Positions 13,503 to 25,741 of a stretch of DNA of 64,000 bases are shown piece after piece. The notes under the pieces were generated by a model that saw only the letters and a program-made list of their open reading frames with translations, was not told the DNA's origin and did no database searches. The first letter of the stretch is position 1, and every line of letters starts with the position of its first letter. The stretch is from positions 33,562-97,561 of the forward strand of contig AJWJ01000016.1 in NCBI GenBank assembly GCA_000277445.1, in the 5' to 3' direction. Source of the stretch: Polysphondylium violaceum (taxonomy: Eukaryota; Evosea; Eumycetozoa; Dictyosteliales; Dictyosteliaceae). The translations under genes were made by a program, and so were the position numbers.

Positions 13503-14224
13503 TTTGTGATATTTTTTAGAAAAATGTGGTAGAATTTATACAAAATTCCATACTCGATATTTTTAATAACGGGGAAAACAAAATCAAACCTATCGTGAAC
13601 TTTAATTTTGCCAAGGCCCGATGCAAAAGATAATTTCAATTGTACAAATAAGTATCTATTATTGTGGTAATGTATTTTGATATTTCTAATATCAATAGAA
13701 GTAAGGCCTGATTCTTGTGAGAATCATTTGAATCTCTAAGGTTTAGTAGCTTTGTCCATCCTTTGATTTGGTTTTTCTCGATTATCTCTTTGCAAGATTC
13801 TATATGATCTAATACAATTAAAAATCTTTTTAGCCAAGCACATAGGTAATTTATTTATCGATAAGGAATGGGGGGGTGAAGATGTCATCTGTTTAATAAT
13901 AATAATAACAACAATTACGAAGCAACATGTTGTTCTATTATCTAACCCTTCCAAGATTACTTTCAACCCCAGTTGAAGAAACCGATAAATAACACTCACC
14001 ACAATGGGGGTGTTCTAAAACACTTTTTTTTTATTTTTTTCTAATTTTTTTTTTAATTTTTGAATTTTTTTTGCAATTCTTTCAATTCTAAAGCTCGTTT
14101 CTAAATTTCCATTTCTTTTTAGTTTATTCTAATCATCATTATTTATTTACTCTATATAGTATACCACTCCACTCCCTTCACACTCCATATAAAAATAACA
14201 TATTAAACTAATCACCCATATATA
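13503..14224. other. Intergenic spacer, no gene seen
   Basis: AT-rich. It includes a small perfect hairpin (TGATTCT-TGTG-AGAATCA near 13707-13727) and long T tracts at 14020-14070. Nothing here supports a coding gene. Confidence 0.5.
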
Positions 14225-15161
14225 ATGAAAATTGCAATTCGTAAGTATTTTTTTTACCCAATATGTTATAAAAAAAAAAAAAACAAAAAAAATATCAAAA
14301 AAGGAAATCATATGATAACACGACACTCGACATCAAATTCTAATTCTTTTTTTACAAACTCACCTCCACTTTCCACACATTGTAGTTGTAACTGATGAGT
14401 ATTTGGAAAATTTAGACAATAAACAATACTATGGACTCTATGAAGAGTTTTCAAAAGTTTATGATGAACAGAGTAAGGTTGTAGTGGAGAGATTCAATGT
14501 GATCAACAAGGAATGGCCCACACAAGAGAGCCAATACGAATACGGATACGTTATTTGTGGCAGTAGAGCAGATGCATACAGCCAATTGGACTGGATTCTT
14601 TGGTTAAAGAGCAAGATTGTTGATCTTGTTGAGCACGATGTCAAGATCTGCGGTATTTGCTTTGGACACCAAATCATTGCCGAGGCATTGGGCGGAAAGG
14701 TAGAAAAGAATCACAGGGGCTGGGAATTGGGTCAAGTGGACTTTGGCATCAGTCCAGAGACGACTGAGATCTTTAAAAAGATCATGAGCAACAGTAAAAA
14801 GAGTTTTGATGGTGCTTCGTCGCCTTCGCAAGAGGATTGTGGCGAAAAGACTGTCTTGTCACTGCTCTCAATCCACCAAGACTATGTGAGTGTGGTGCCC
14901 AAGGGTTTGATGGGATTTGGCAGCACAGATATTTGCGAAACACAGGGTCTCATCAAAGAATCCACCCAGACACCGGGTCTCTACACCATCATCTCGTTTC
15001 AACATCATCCTGAATTTACCAAAGACTATTTAAATATTTTAATTGACGAATTAAAAGACACTCTCCCTCCACAATTCCTTCAAGAATCTCGAGACAGTAT
15101 TAAAGATGAATCAGATCAACTTTGGTGTTCAAGATTGATTCATTGTTTCTTTAAACAATAA
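14225..15161 (+). CDS. Class I glutamine amidotransferase-like protein
   Basis: Exons 14225-14240 and 14386-15161 give 263 residues. The first exon holds only MKIAI plus one base, so the true start is easily missed. The joined N-terminus MKIAILVTDEYLE is a typical beta-strand start of this fold. The nucleophile elbow is ICGICFGHQIIAEALGG (catalytic Cys), and the His-Glu pair lies in FQHHPEF near residue 220. No synthetase or second enzyme domain is fused. It resembles the stand-alone GMP-synthase-like amidotransferases that include plant gamma-glutamyl peptidases, so hydrolysis of a gamma-glutamyl or glutamine amide bond is likely. The physiological substrate cannot be told from sequence. Confidence 0.88.
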
Positions 15162-15230
15162 GTAATATAACAGTAAATAAATATATAATATAAGTGTATA
15201 GAGTATAGTGTACGTGTGTATGTATATCTT

Positions 15231-16973
15231 TTATTTTTCATCATCAGAGTGATCTTGTTTATATCTTTTTGGACTTTTATCTTTGGGAGAAGGAGAAGAA
15301 GAGGGGGAAGAAGGAGAGGGAGAGGGAGATGATTTACGTGACGAAGGTGAGCTTGAACGTGAAGGTGAACGTGATCGTGAGGGGGAACGGGAACGGGAAC
15401 GAGATCGGGAACGAGAACGAGATCGAGAATGTGAACGTGAAGGTGAACGAGAAGGTGAACGAGGACTAGTAGTCTTTTCTTTAGTTTCTTTAGTTTCTTT
15501 AGCTTCTCTACTGCTAGTCTTTTCTTTTTTATCTTCATGATAATATTTATCATCATAGTCTCTAGATGATTTTCTATCATGGTAATCTCTATCATAATCT
15601 CTGTCTCTGCTATCATAATAATCTTTATCGTAATAATCTCTATCTCTTTTTCTGCTATCATGATAATCCCTATCTCTGTCTCTATCTCTTCTGCTGCTAC
15701 TACTTTCATAGTCCCTATCTCTATCTCTTCTACTATCATAATAATCTCTATCTCTTCTATCATAGTAATCTCTATCTCTTCTACTATCATAATAGTCTCT
15801 GTCCCTATCTCTTCTATCATAATCTCTATCCCTTCTGTCATAATCTCTGTCTCTATCTCTTCTACTATCATAATAATCTCTGCCTCTATCTCTATCCCTA
15901 TCTCTATCTCTTCTACTACTTTCATAATAATCATCTCTTGAAGATCTACCACTTCTTCTACTGCTACTACTATCATAATCTCTTGATTTTTCTTTATCTT
16001 TATCTTTATCAACACTACTATTTGTACCATTTGCTTCTCTCCTTCTTGATGATTTTAAATCTAAACTTTCATCATGAGGAATACTACTACCATTACCATT
16101 ACCACTAGATTTATCACTATCGACAGTAGTGGTATTTGATTTACTATTCAAACCATAAACAGTAGGTTGTTGAGCCTTTTCGATTTTAGCCCTAGTTTTC
16201 TCTAATGCTTGACTGATTCTATTTTGTTCTTCTTGATTCTTTTTCGAAGCAAGTTCTATGTCCTTTAAAAACTCTTGAGGAATACCACCGATGGATTGTT
16301 GAGCGGACAATAATAGTTTCCACAGTTTATCCATAAAATCAGATGTATTCTCTTCGAGGAACCCAGTGATATTGAGTTGAATGATCTTTGGATCCGGATT
16401 ACCCTATATTGTTATTTAGTATATTGTCGTTATCATGTGCATTGTTGTTATATTAGTATATATACCCTCTATTCATACATACCAGTTGTATCAACCTTTC
16501 TATTTATCTTTCATGTTGTTCCTATGTTTTTATCATCATCACTAAAGTATATATGCGTGTATAGATAAGAGTAAAACAAACTATTATGAATATGAGAGAG
16601 AGAAATAGAAAGAGATGGAATACAATCGTGATATAACCACTACTATTACTACACACTAGCATTACTTTACACATACCTCTTCAATAAGACCATAGATGTA
16701 ATTTGATACTACTTCGTCTTCGACGGTGAATATTGTTTCAATCTCTTTGGCAATCCATCGTTTAAATGAAGGTAGATGCACTTTTTGAATATCAACCTTT
16801 TGACTAAAATGGGCTGGGAATTTCATAGATTTCAAATGTTTCTTTTCCTTATCAGAGAATCTATTATCTTGTTCTGCAGATGTTCCCTATAGTTAATGTG
16901 TATCATATTAGTACTCTAATATTGTATCTATGCATATACTCAATATTACCCTAAAGAAACTTCTTCCATCCAT
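15231..16973 (-). CDS. srrm1: SRRM1 homolog, PWI-domain splicing coactivator with RS/RD-rich tail
   Basis: Three minus-strand exons: 16950-16973, 16677-16886 and 15231-16403 (introns 63 and 273 bp). Product about 468 residues. The start MDGRSFFR joins to GTSAEQDNRFSDKEKKHLK, which matches the strongly conserved N-terminus of animal SRRM1/SRm160. The PWI domain follows (KRWIAKEIETIF through FMDKLWKLLLSAQQSI). The rest is low complexity: an RD/RY repeat (DRDYYDSRRDRDR-type) and a C-terminal block of alternating Ser-Arg with Ser-Pro. The family binds nucleic acid through PWI and bridges splicing enhancer complexes in the nucleus. The two-exon N-terminus and the exact splice phases were checked by codon continuity. 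The RD expansion is likely lineage-specific. Confidence 0.93.
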
Positions 16974-17182
16974 CTTTTGTGTCTATATGTATCTGTGGGT
17001 GTGTATGGTATGATATAAAATATGTGAAGTCTTTTTTTGTCTTTTTCATTTTTTTCATTTTTTCTATTTTTTTTTTTTTTTCACAATGTGACATTGGAGA
17101 TTTTTCGTGAACTTAACATTATTATGCCGAGGATGCACCCCATAGAGATACTCTTTGGTTGTAAAATGCATTGTGATCATCA
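16974..17182. promoter_or_regulatory. Shared divergent promoter of SRRM1 and PSTK
   Basis: Only 209 bp separates the two start codons, which point away from each other. It contains oligo-T/oligo-A runs (17035-17082) typical of dictyostelid promoters. Regulatory elements must overlap here, but no specific factor site can be named. Confidence 0.55.
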
Positions 17183-18445
17183 ATGACTTGTGTTCATTCA
17201 TTTCTATTGACATTCGTAGGTATACCTGCTTGTGGCAAATCATCTTTGGCCAGAGAGCTGATACAATATATTACCCAAACTGATGGGTTCACTTGGCTAG
17301 ATAGATTAGTTGAAAAAGATAGTAATGGCTTTAAGCAAATTGATAAAACTAGTGTATCAAATATCAATATCTATCATATAGAATTTGATTTAATATTTCA
17401 GAGAGTATTTCAACTATACAATAGTCATACGACGAGTAGTGGTGGTAATAATAGCAATGAAACTATAAATAGATTATGGAAACTCACAAGACAAGAGATA
17501 TTTAATCAAGTGTATAATATATCAAACTCTACCAAAGAAAAAGAATTGATATTGGATACAATCTCATCTGTATATAGTGTAAATAATAATAGCAACATTA
17601 ATAATGTCGGGAATACAATCAATATATTTATTTTAGATGATAATATGCATTTTAAAAGCATGAGATATAAATATTATCAATTATCGCTTCAAAGTTGTCA
17701 GAGTAATAGTAATAGTATTAGATACTGTCAATTATACTTTTCAAAAGATTTACAACTTTCAATTGAAAACAACAGTACGAGGGTAAATAATCAATTCATT
17801 CCTATTGATACCATTGAAAATATGTATAATCAGATTGAATTACCAACTCCTATCAATTCTGGTAGTTGGGAGAAATATACATGTCATATAAATACTTTTA
17901 ATAAAAGCATTAATGAAATCAATAATATGTAGGTAGTATAGTATCGGGAATAATAATAATAACAATAGCATGTATTAATTTAATGAATTATTAGAAACAA
18001 GGTATGGTATTCAATCATTGATAAGTGGAATGAATTTCTTCTAGAATCTAGTGAAATGATGAAAAACAATATTATTTTAGATCAAAAGAAAATACAAGAT
18101 AAAATCAACGTTCAAAACAACAAGGTTCATCAACTTGACCTTCAAATTAGAAAAATTATAGGTGAGATTATTAAACAACATAATGAAAGTCATGGTAGCA
18201 GTTGTAATCATAGTCAAACACCAAATATATCAAAATTACTCAGTAATCTAAAACAACATTATGTAAAGATCATCATCCCACAAATGCTCCATGACTACTA
18301 TCACCAGCAGCACCACACAGATAATTATGATGACGACGATGATGGAGAAGAAGGACGAGAAGGAGATTTCATTACCAATATTATATTGGTAAAATTCAAA
18401 AATCATTCCAAACATTTCCTCTCAAATGCCAGCGAAAATGAATGA
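17183..18445 (+). CDS. pstk: L-seryl-tRNA(Sec) kinase (PSTK)
   Basis: Exons 17183-17928 and 17995-18445 (intron 66 bp) give 398 residues. A P-loop follows a hydrophobic strand (FLLTFVGIPACGKSS). The Walker-B-like region FILDDNMHFKSMRYKYYQL and the later RYCQLYF are characteristic of the PSTK family, as is the PTPINSGSWEKYT segment. The C-terminal part (VWYSIIDKWNEFL onward) is helical, as in animal PSTK. The enzyme phosphorylates Ser-tRNA(Sec) with ATP, and SepSecS then converts the product to Sec-tRNA. It is cytosolic. Its presence implies this amoeba makes selenoproteins. A poly-Asp stretch and Asn/Ser inserts are species-typical. I chose the ATG at 17183 because it sits just before the P-loop strand; an extra upstream exon cannot be excluded. 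Confidence 0.9.
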
Positions 18446-18981
18446 GTGAGGGAAAACAGAAAAAAAAAATAAATTAAAAAATTAAAAAAATTTTAAAAAA
18501 TTAAAAAAAAAAAATAATATTGCAATATTGGAATTTTTTTATTATTTACATTGTACATACTTTTAGTCATCATCCAAATCAAATATCTCTTGTGTTGTGT
18601 GTGTGTTTTTTTATTCCCTTTGTGTATAATATCAAGCATCGTGTGTGTATATTAGTAATAGTAGAATAGTAGTAATATTTATTTGTGTTGTATAGGTTTT
18701 TTTATTTTTTTATTTCTATTGTAAATTAATTGTTATTATTATATTTTGCTATTATTGCTATACAAAGAATTTAGTTTAGTTTATTAGACATCATAAGTCA
18801 GCAAAGAAAGAGAGAGGAAATTTAAAAAAAAAAAAAGAAAAAAAAAGAAAAAAGAAAAATTTACAAATTTTATTTTTTTTTTAGTTGTTTCTTCACCATC
18901 ATCATCATTATCATTTTTTATTATTCAGTTTTTTAGGTTTTACATACATTACAAACAACACTTATTATATTTTACAATACA
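18446..18981. other. Intergenic spacer upstream of ubiquilin
   Basis: Extremely AT-rich, with long A and T runs near 18470-18540 and 18820-18885. Probably the PSTK 3' end and the ubiquilin promoter/5' leader. No gene seen. Confidence 0.5.
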
Positions 18982-20773
18982 ATGGTGAATATTCATATCA
19001 AATCTTCTACAGATAACAAGTTTACTGTAGATGTTGATCTTTCAATTACAGTTGCAGACTTTAAAAATGTATTGGCTGAAAGAGGGACTATTCCTGCCGA
19101 TCAACAAAGAATCATTTATTCTGGTAGAATATTAAAGGATCATCAAACTCTTGCTGAATTAAGTATGTAAAAAACAAGAAATAATAGGATATGTGTGTGG
19201 ATTAATCTTAGAGATGACACAAATTCATATTACCAATAACAGCACCACCTATTCACATAATATTAATATTTTTTAAAATACAATATAAATAGATATTCAA
19301 GAAGGTCATACTGTACATTTAGTACGTGGATCAGCACCACCACCTCCACCACCATCATCAGAACAAGTACCCAATCCAACCAATATGCCACAAGGTATCC
19401 CAGGTATGCCAAATAATGTACAACAAATGATGAATGATCCAATGATGCAAAATATTTTAAATTCTCCAATGGTTCAAAACATGTTTGACAATCCAGAACT
19501 TTTAAGAGGTATGATTATGAATAATCCAGAGATGAGAGCAGTGTTAGAACAAAATCCAGAAATGGCACATGTTTTCAACGATCCCAGAGTACTCAGACAA
19601 ACATTTGACATGATGAGAAATCCAGAACTTATGAGAGAAATGATGCGTAATGCTGACAGAGCCATGTTGAATGTCGAAAATCATCCAGAGGGTTTCAATT
19701 TATTAAGAAGAATGTATACAAATGTCCAAGAGCCACTTATGAATGCTGCCAATCAATCATCAATGAACCAAACAAACTCTAATACAATTCCATCCAATTC
19801 TGATCCAAATCCAAATTCATCTCCCCTTCCAAATCCTTGGTCTAGCACACCAGCATCAAATACAGGTACAGGTAATACCACTTTGCCACAATCATCATCA
19901 TCATCATCAACATCACCACAGCCATCAACAACAACACCTAATCCAAACGCTGCCGCTAACCCATTTGCAAGTATGTTTGCCAATATGGGTGGTAATAGTG
20001 GTGGTGCATCTTCAAATTCACCAAACCCAAACACCTCTAATCCATTAAACAACATGTTTGCTGGTATGGGTGGTATGGGTGGAATGGGTGATATGGGTAT
20101 GGGTGGTATGAATGCAGCACAAATCTCTGAATATTTGAATAATCCAATGATTCAAACATATATGCAACAAATGGCTTCTAATCCACAAATGCTTCAACAA
20201 ATGATTGAATCAAATCCACAAACTAGAAGACTATTGGAGGCAAATCCCCAAATGAGAGATATGATTAGTAATCCTGAATTTTTGAATATGTTTTCAAATC
20301 CACAAAATATTCAAGCCATGTTACAAATGCAACAAGCTATGGGTACTTTACAAAATAATGGTATGTTTGGTGGTAATAATAGTCCATCTGGTATGGGTGG
20401 ATTTGGTGGATTTGGTGGAATGGGTGGAATGGGTGGTTTTGGTAATATGGCTGGTATGGGTAATATGGGTGGTATGGGCGGTATGGGAGGTTTTGGTGGT
20501 ATGGGTGGATTCAGTAATCCTCAATCCGGTCAACAATCTCAAGGTATGTTTTATTATTGTTTATTATTAGATGACAGTTGTTATTATATATATTAACCAA
20601 TGACTATCATCATTTATTTCTCTATTTTATATTTAGAAACACCTGAACAAAGATACCAAATTCAATTGACTCAATTGGAAGAATTAGGATTTTTAGATAG
20701 ACAAGCCAATATCGTTGCTTTAACTGCTACAAATGGTAATATAAATGATGCCATTGATCGTTTATTAAGATAA
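18982..20773 (+). CDS. ubqln: Ubiquilin (UBL-STI1-UBA proteasome shuttle)
   Basis: Exons 18982-19162, 19293-20543 and 20637-20773 give 522 residues. The N-terminal ubiquitin-like domain ([14 protein letters not shown]...[13 protein letters not shown], about residues 1-74) is completed only after splicing. Two STI1-type blocks follow, rich in NP.(M/L) and Met/Gln (about 98-225 and 338-415). They are separated by a Ser/Asn/Pro linker and followed by a Gly-Met-Phe-rich segment (about 430-468). The UBA domain ([13 protein letters not shown]...[13 protein letters not shown]) ends the protein. Ubiquilins bind polyubiquitin through UBA and the proteasome through UBL, and they chaperone membrane proteins in the cytosol. 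Domain order and length match the family. The last exon is essential, since the second exon alone runs into an intronic stop. Confidence 0.96.
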
Positions 20774-21408
20774 CGCATATCCTTTAAAAACAAAACTATT
20801 TATATAAATATAATAATATAATAATAATAATAATAATAATGATTTATTTGTTTTAATATCTTTAATGATGAAATTTTAATTTCAAGGAATTGAGAAAAAA
20901 TTCATACAAGAGATGGTTTTCAATTCTCAAAAACTATCAAGGTTTAATTTATCAAAGATTATCTTGATGTGTGTAAAAGTTTTTATTGACTTGTAATTTA
21001 AAAAAATGAAACTCTATTGGAAGAAATTTTCACCCAAATCGTTGCTTAACTGCAAATGGTAATAAAAATGATTAATCAACAAAAGTGTGTTGGAGTTTGA
21101 TGAAAAATTTTATTAACAAAAAACTCTGTATTTTTTCTATTACCCCAGTCTCTTTGTGTATATTTGTATATGTAAATGTTTCATCATCTTTCAAAAGGGG
21201 GTTGAATTTAACACTTTTTATAGAAAGGGGTGAATTAATCTGTTAAAAAGTAAAAGAATAACTTTATGTTTAAATTTTTTGTTGTTTATTTTTAATCAAA
21301 AAAAGTTGTTGTGCTATCAGTATTATTATTATATCTTATTTCACACCAAATTATAGAAAATATTATAGTAGTATGATTTCAATATATAATTTTATATATT
21401 ATTAGAAA
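20774..21408. other. Intergenic spacer upstream of the seven-helix array
   Basis: AT-rich. A stretch near 21035-21075 (AATCGTTGCTTAACTGC then AAATGGTAATA) looks like a decayed copy of the ubiquilin 3' exon (compare 20708-20740). Otherwise nothing seen. Confidence 0.45.
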
Positions 21409-22516
21409 ATGGAAAATGCTAGATTAAATGATCTATTTATTGGAAAAGATCAAACTATAAAAAACAAAGTACAATTGATATTGGGAACAATTGTTATGAC
21501 CTTGTTTTTCATTAAAATCGTATATTTGTTTGTGTTTGAAGAAAGAAAGTCGCCTGGAAGTAGACTAAAAAAAGGTGTTCACTTTTTAGCCCTCGTACAT
21601 TTGATGTTTTTAAATTTACTTTGTTACACCTTTATCAATGGTAACACAAACTATAAACATTTTCTCAAATTAACTTATTTCATAAACACCCTCTTAAACA
21701 TTTGCTTTATCGGTGCTTTTTTATTGATATTTTTATATTGGTAAGTATTTTATTTTTTATAAATATATTCCATATTAATAATTATAATACTCATTAGGAT
21801 ATCGGTTATTTCAAATATATTCAATATTCAACAACACAGATTATTGACCAATACCACTAGATTTGTATTTTTAGGAGTGTTTTTCATTCCAAATCTATTT
21901 ATTAGGATTGTCCAAGTATCACTGTATTTATCAGATCACACGACCCAACACTATGTCAAAACAATTGAAAATGTCAGTAAATACTATATGTACCTTAGCT
22001 GTATCATTGTCACGTCCATGTTGTGGGGATACCTTGCTTTTCATTTTGTTAGGGCGGCCTCTCAAATTAAAGGAAGATTGGTATGTACATACATATATTG
22101 ACTTGGACTCCCTATCATATTGCTAATCCATTATTTTCTAGTTATCATTTACTATTATTGCTTATTTATTTTCAATCACATTTATTATTCTAGTGACGAT
22201 ATCGACAATGGTACAGCCTAGCAAAAATAGCATTGTTTATGAATGGGTGGTGTTTATATTTTTGATTGTGCTGTATTTGCAATTACTGTTTTTTGTGCAT
22301 AGAATCCGATGGAATAAAATACATGAATACTTTAAAAATCGATCTTCATCCTCCCCCCCAAAACGCTCGAAACACACAAACAGCGACAATAGTGGTAGTA
22401 GCAGTTCAACAAACACAAATTCAACATCACAACACACAAAAACCACAAATTCATATGAAGAAGGCATCTCTATGACTACCGTCGATAAAAACTTAAACGA
22501 CACCTCGCCAGTCTAA
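21409..22516 (+). CDS. Seven-helix membrane protein, array member 1
   Basis: Exons 21409-21740, 21798-22080 and 22142-22516 give 329 residues. Exon 1 encodes three hydrophobic helices and ends inside a Trp codon (LLIFLYW). Exon 2 encodes helices 4 and 5 (FVFLGVFFIPNLFI; YYMYLSCIIVTSMLWGYLAF). Exon 3 encodes helices 6 and 7 (ending LQLLFFVHRIRWNKI) and a hydrophilic Ser/Thr/Asn tail. This is the most divergent member: exon 3 starts LSFTIIAYLFS instead of K(K/R)FF, and the tail is longest. Overall topology resembles the plant THH1/TOM1/TOM3 and TPRA1-type seven-helix proteins. That assignment is an inference, and no ligand or function is known. Confidence 0.82.
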
Positions 22517-23114
22517 AAATAAATTTAAAATAAAAAACATTCCTAAAAAAAAACATTTTTTTTTCAACTCCCCCCACATCGATAAATTTGGTGGTGTGTT
22601 GTGTGGGGGAGTTTTAGAAATCAAACACATTTCAATTGGTGGTTCACACCGATCACACACACTAGTTGAATTGGAAATCAATATATTTCATTGGGGGGGG
22701 AATAATGGGCATGCACCTGCCGATACTATAGTGGTGGGGTTCTCCCTCAACTCAACTAAATCCAAATAATTTTAAATTTATTATTATCGCCCCTACCCCC
22801 CCACACACAAATCACATATCATATTTTTTTTAAAAAGTTTTAATTTTTAAAATACACCATTTTAGAAAATAAAAAGGTGAATGACAATCAATCATCCAAA
22901 TAAATCATCAACAATTATTTTATATTGCAGTGTGTGTAAATCAAAAGTTTTTAATTTTGTGATTGTTTGTTTGTGTGTGCGCGCGTGTGTTTTTAATAAT
23001 TGTGTGTGTGAAACAAGTAATAAGAAGTTTGTATTTTAAATTTTTGTTCTCCATTGTTATTGGATTTATTGTACTGGCTAGTAAATACTCTAGTACTACT
23101 ACAGCTATTGTAAA
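22517..23114. other. Spacer between array members 1 and 2
   Basis: AT-rich with C-rich and TG-rich tracts. No gene seen. Confidence 0.45.
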
Positions 23115-24234
23115 ATGTCACAGCAACCACCAATGGAATTTGATATAACCAAATTCACCATACGCCAATTGATCAACAGTCCAACAATGTTGAATGATGT
23201 CAAAATCCAAAATTCACTCTTTACCATCACGACCTTTTTGTTGTTTGTCAAAATTTTGTATATATTTATAGTTGAAAAACCAAAAGGAACAGGAGGAAAA
23301 TTGAAAAAGTCTATTCATATTTTTAATTTTTCCTATTGTTTTCTCTCTATTATTTCATTGTATTGTGTAATAAATGGTCGACCAAATTATATAAAATTTA
23401 TTAAATTTCAACATTTTGTACAAATTATTGGGGGTCTATGTTGTGTAGGTTCTGTAATTTTAATTTTTCTTCATTGGTAATTATATATTTAATATTTAAT
23501 GTATATTGATGATTAAACCCTAGATTTATTAATATAATATATTATAGGATTGGAATGATTTCAAATGTATTTAAAATTCAACAAGGAAGAGTTCTAACTA
23601 TATATACAAAAATATTATTTTTTGGTATTTTTTTAATACCAAATTGTTTATTGTCAATTGTAAATGTTTCAATGGTATGGAAAGATAAAATGGCAGAGGA
23701 CTATTATATAAATTTCAGTACTTTTTATAATTACTTTTTATTTTCAAGTATTGCATTAATTATTTGTTTACTTTGGATTTACTTGGTATATCAAATTCTT
23801 AAAATGTCACCAAATAGTCGATATCAAACTGTTTGTATTATTTTTAAATATAGATCTATTGTTAATATAAATTTATATTAACAACAATAATACAGAAAAG
23901 ATTTTTTATAACTGCATTTATATTTTCGATAACAGCTATGTGTGTAGCTACATTTCAATTGATAAATATTACTTTGTTACCCAATAGTAGACTTTTTCTT
24001 TGGCTCGCGCTATCATTTATCATTTTGTTTGAATTACAGTTAATATTTATGGTGTACCCCATCAATATTGGCAAGATTAGAAAGTATATCGATCCCAGTT
24101 ATGAACTTTCGAAAAATTCCAATACAAACCAATCTCAAGAAACAAAAGGTGATAAAGTGACACCTACCACTCAAACCGCATCTACTACTCCCGGTGGTGG
24201 TGATGTTTCCATAAACATCAACATTGATGCATAA
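23115..24234 (+). CDS. Seven-helix membrane protein, array member 2
   Basis: Exons 23115-23476, 23548-23830 and 23896-24234 give 327 residues. The first-loop motif is KGTGGKLKKSIHIFNF. Helix 3 ends SVILIFLHW at the exon junction. Exon 2 begins IGMISNVFKIQQGR and is 283 nt, the commonest length in the array. Helix 5 ends LVYQILKMSPNSR, and exon 3 starts KRFFITAFIFS. Helix 7 runs into VYPINIGKIRKYIDPSY, followed by an Asn/Thr/Gly-rich tail. The second donor is the weak GTTTGT, chosen because it keeps both phase and alignment with all other members. Closest in sequence to members 7 and 9. Confidence 0.85.
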
Positions 24235-24688
24235 CTTTTTTCATTTTGATTTTAAATTTTCAATAAAATTATAAATTATACCCACGTATAGAAATGCTTG
24301 TAAAAAACTTTTTTATTCACCCTTTTTACTCTTGCATATCACCATATATGTATATTTATTTAATACCAAAAAGAATTTTTGATTATGATGAATTTACAAT
24401 AAAAGATTTCCACCCCCTTGTACATATAATCATCTGTTAATAATGACTTTAAGATTTACATCCTGTTCATCCACTCCCACACTCCCACACCCTCCCTCAT
24501 AATATTTTTCATTTCATTTCATTTTCCAATATGAGGATAAATAATTTTAAAATCAATATAAATTCAAAAGTAATAATGATATAAACATCCATTTGATCAT
24601 CTTACTTTTCACTTTCTATCTTTTAACATCTGTAATAAAATTTTTTTATTGTAAATCTATAATTCTTTTTTTTTGTTATTTTTTCAAA
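24235..24688. other. Spacer between array members 2 and 3
   Basis: AT-rich with a C-rich stretch near 24470-24500. The frame stays open upstream of the next start, but this is AT-rich low-complexity sequence. No gene seen. Confidence 0.4.
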
Positions 24689-25741
24689 ATGTCATCATTA
24701 TCATCCTCCTTTGAACTAAAGATTAGTGATTTGGTTCCCATTCAACCACATTTAAAGTTGGAGCTCTCTTCTCAAGCTCTCTTTATTGTATTATATATTG
24801 TAAAATTCATATATCTTGTTAAAATAGAGAAAAAATACCATGGATTTAAATTAAAGCTTGGTGTTCATATTATTTGTTTTTTATTTAATTTTTTCAATTT
24901 TTTTGCAAATCTATTCCTTTTTATATCAAAAACAAGTGTGGAACAATGGTTTGGATATGTTCACTTTGTAGTTTTAATCATGTATATGATTGTTTTAGCT
25001 TCTGCTTTATTACTATTTTTACATTGGTAAGTTTTTATATTTTAAATTTAATTACGATAAAAATCTAATACCTATAATAAATAGGGTATCAATGATCACC
25101 GATGTTTTTTCAGTTACCAAAGGTGGTAAAATTTTAACTAGAAACAATGGTATTTTGTTTTTTGGTGTTTTCTTTGTTCCAAATTTAATTTTATCGATCT
25201 TTTTTTATATCGTTGCCATTAAATATAGAGAAAAGGTAAACTTTGATTTACTAATGAAAGTTCAACAATATTTCTTATTGGCCTCTGTATGTTTGGTAAC
25301 ATTTATTCTCTGGGGTTTCCTTGTCTATCAATTAAATGTTATGAATACTCTAAATAGAAATAGTGCTGTAAGTTTATTTAAATAGTTTTTATTTTGTAAA
25401 ATTATTAATTAAAAACGTAAATGAATTCACAGAAAAAGTTTTTTGCTATGGCCTTTTTATTTTCACTTACTACAGTTCTTATTCCAACCCTTGAAATTGT
25501 TATTGAATTCTCACCAATCTCTGATATGAGATGGTGTATGGTATTAAGTGTTGTGTCTATGATTTTGTTTCATTTTCAAATACTATTTTCTGTATTTCCA
25601 ATTAGTTTGTATAGAATCAAAAAACACTATAACCTTCAATTTTCTGATCACTCAAATCCTAAAAACTCAAACATTCCACTTAGAAACGCCGAAGAACTCA
25701 ATTCCACATCCACATCTATATCTGTGTGTAGTAATATTTAA
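24689..25741 (+). CDS. Seven-helix membrane protein, array member 3
   Basis: Exons 24689-25026, 25085-25367 and 25433-25741 give 309 residues. The frame is open 96 nt farther upstream, but I prefer the ATG at 24689 (MSSLSSSFELKISDL) because the sister gene (member 4) starts equivalently. Motifs: HGFKLKLGVHIICF, LLLFLHW at the junction, then VSMITDVFSVTKGGKILTRNNG. Exon 3 is KKFFAMAFLFSLTT and the post-helix-7 motif is VFPISLYRIKKHYNLQF. The tail is short. Members 3 and 4 are clearly the most recent duplicates of the array, with shared KISD.V.I.P.LKLE starts and RNSA before the second intron. Confidence 0.86.

Noticed and set aside
13707-13727. Small perfect hairpin (TGATTCT-TGTG-AGAATCA) as a structured RNA
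   Set aside because: Stem of only 7 bp, with none of the dictyostelid small-RNA promoter or 3' motifs nearby.
15283-15540. Plus-strand frame rich in Arg/Glu/Gly opposite SRRM1
   Set aside because: Antisense image of the RS repeat. The PWI gene on the other strand is well supported.
15140-16030. 296-codon minus-strand frame rich in Ile/Glu over the SRRM1 gene
   Set aside because: Shifted-frame shadow of the RD-repeat coding region, which explains its repetitive composition.
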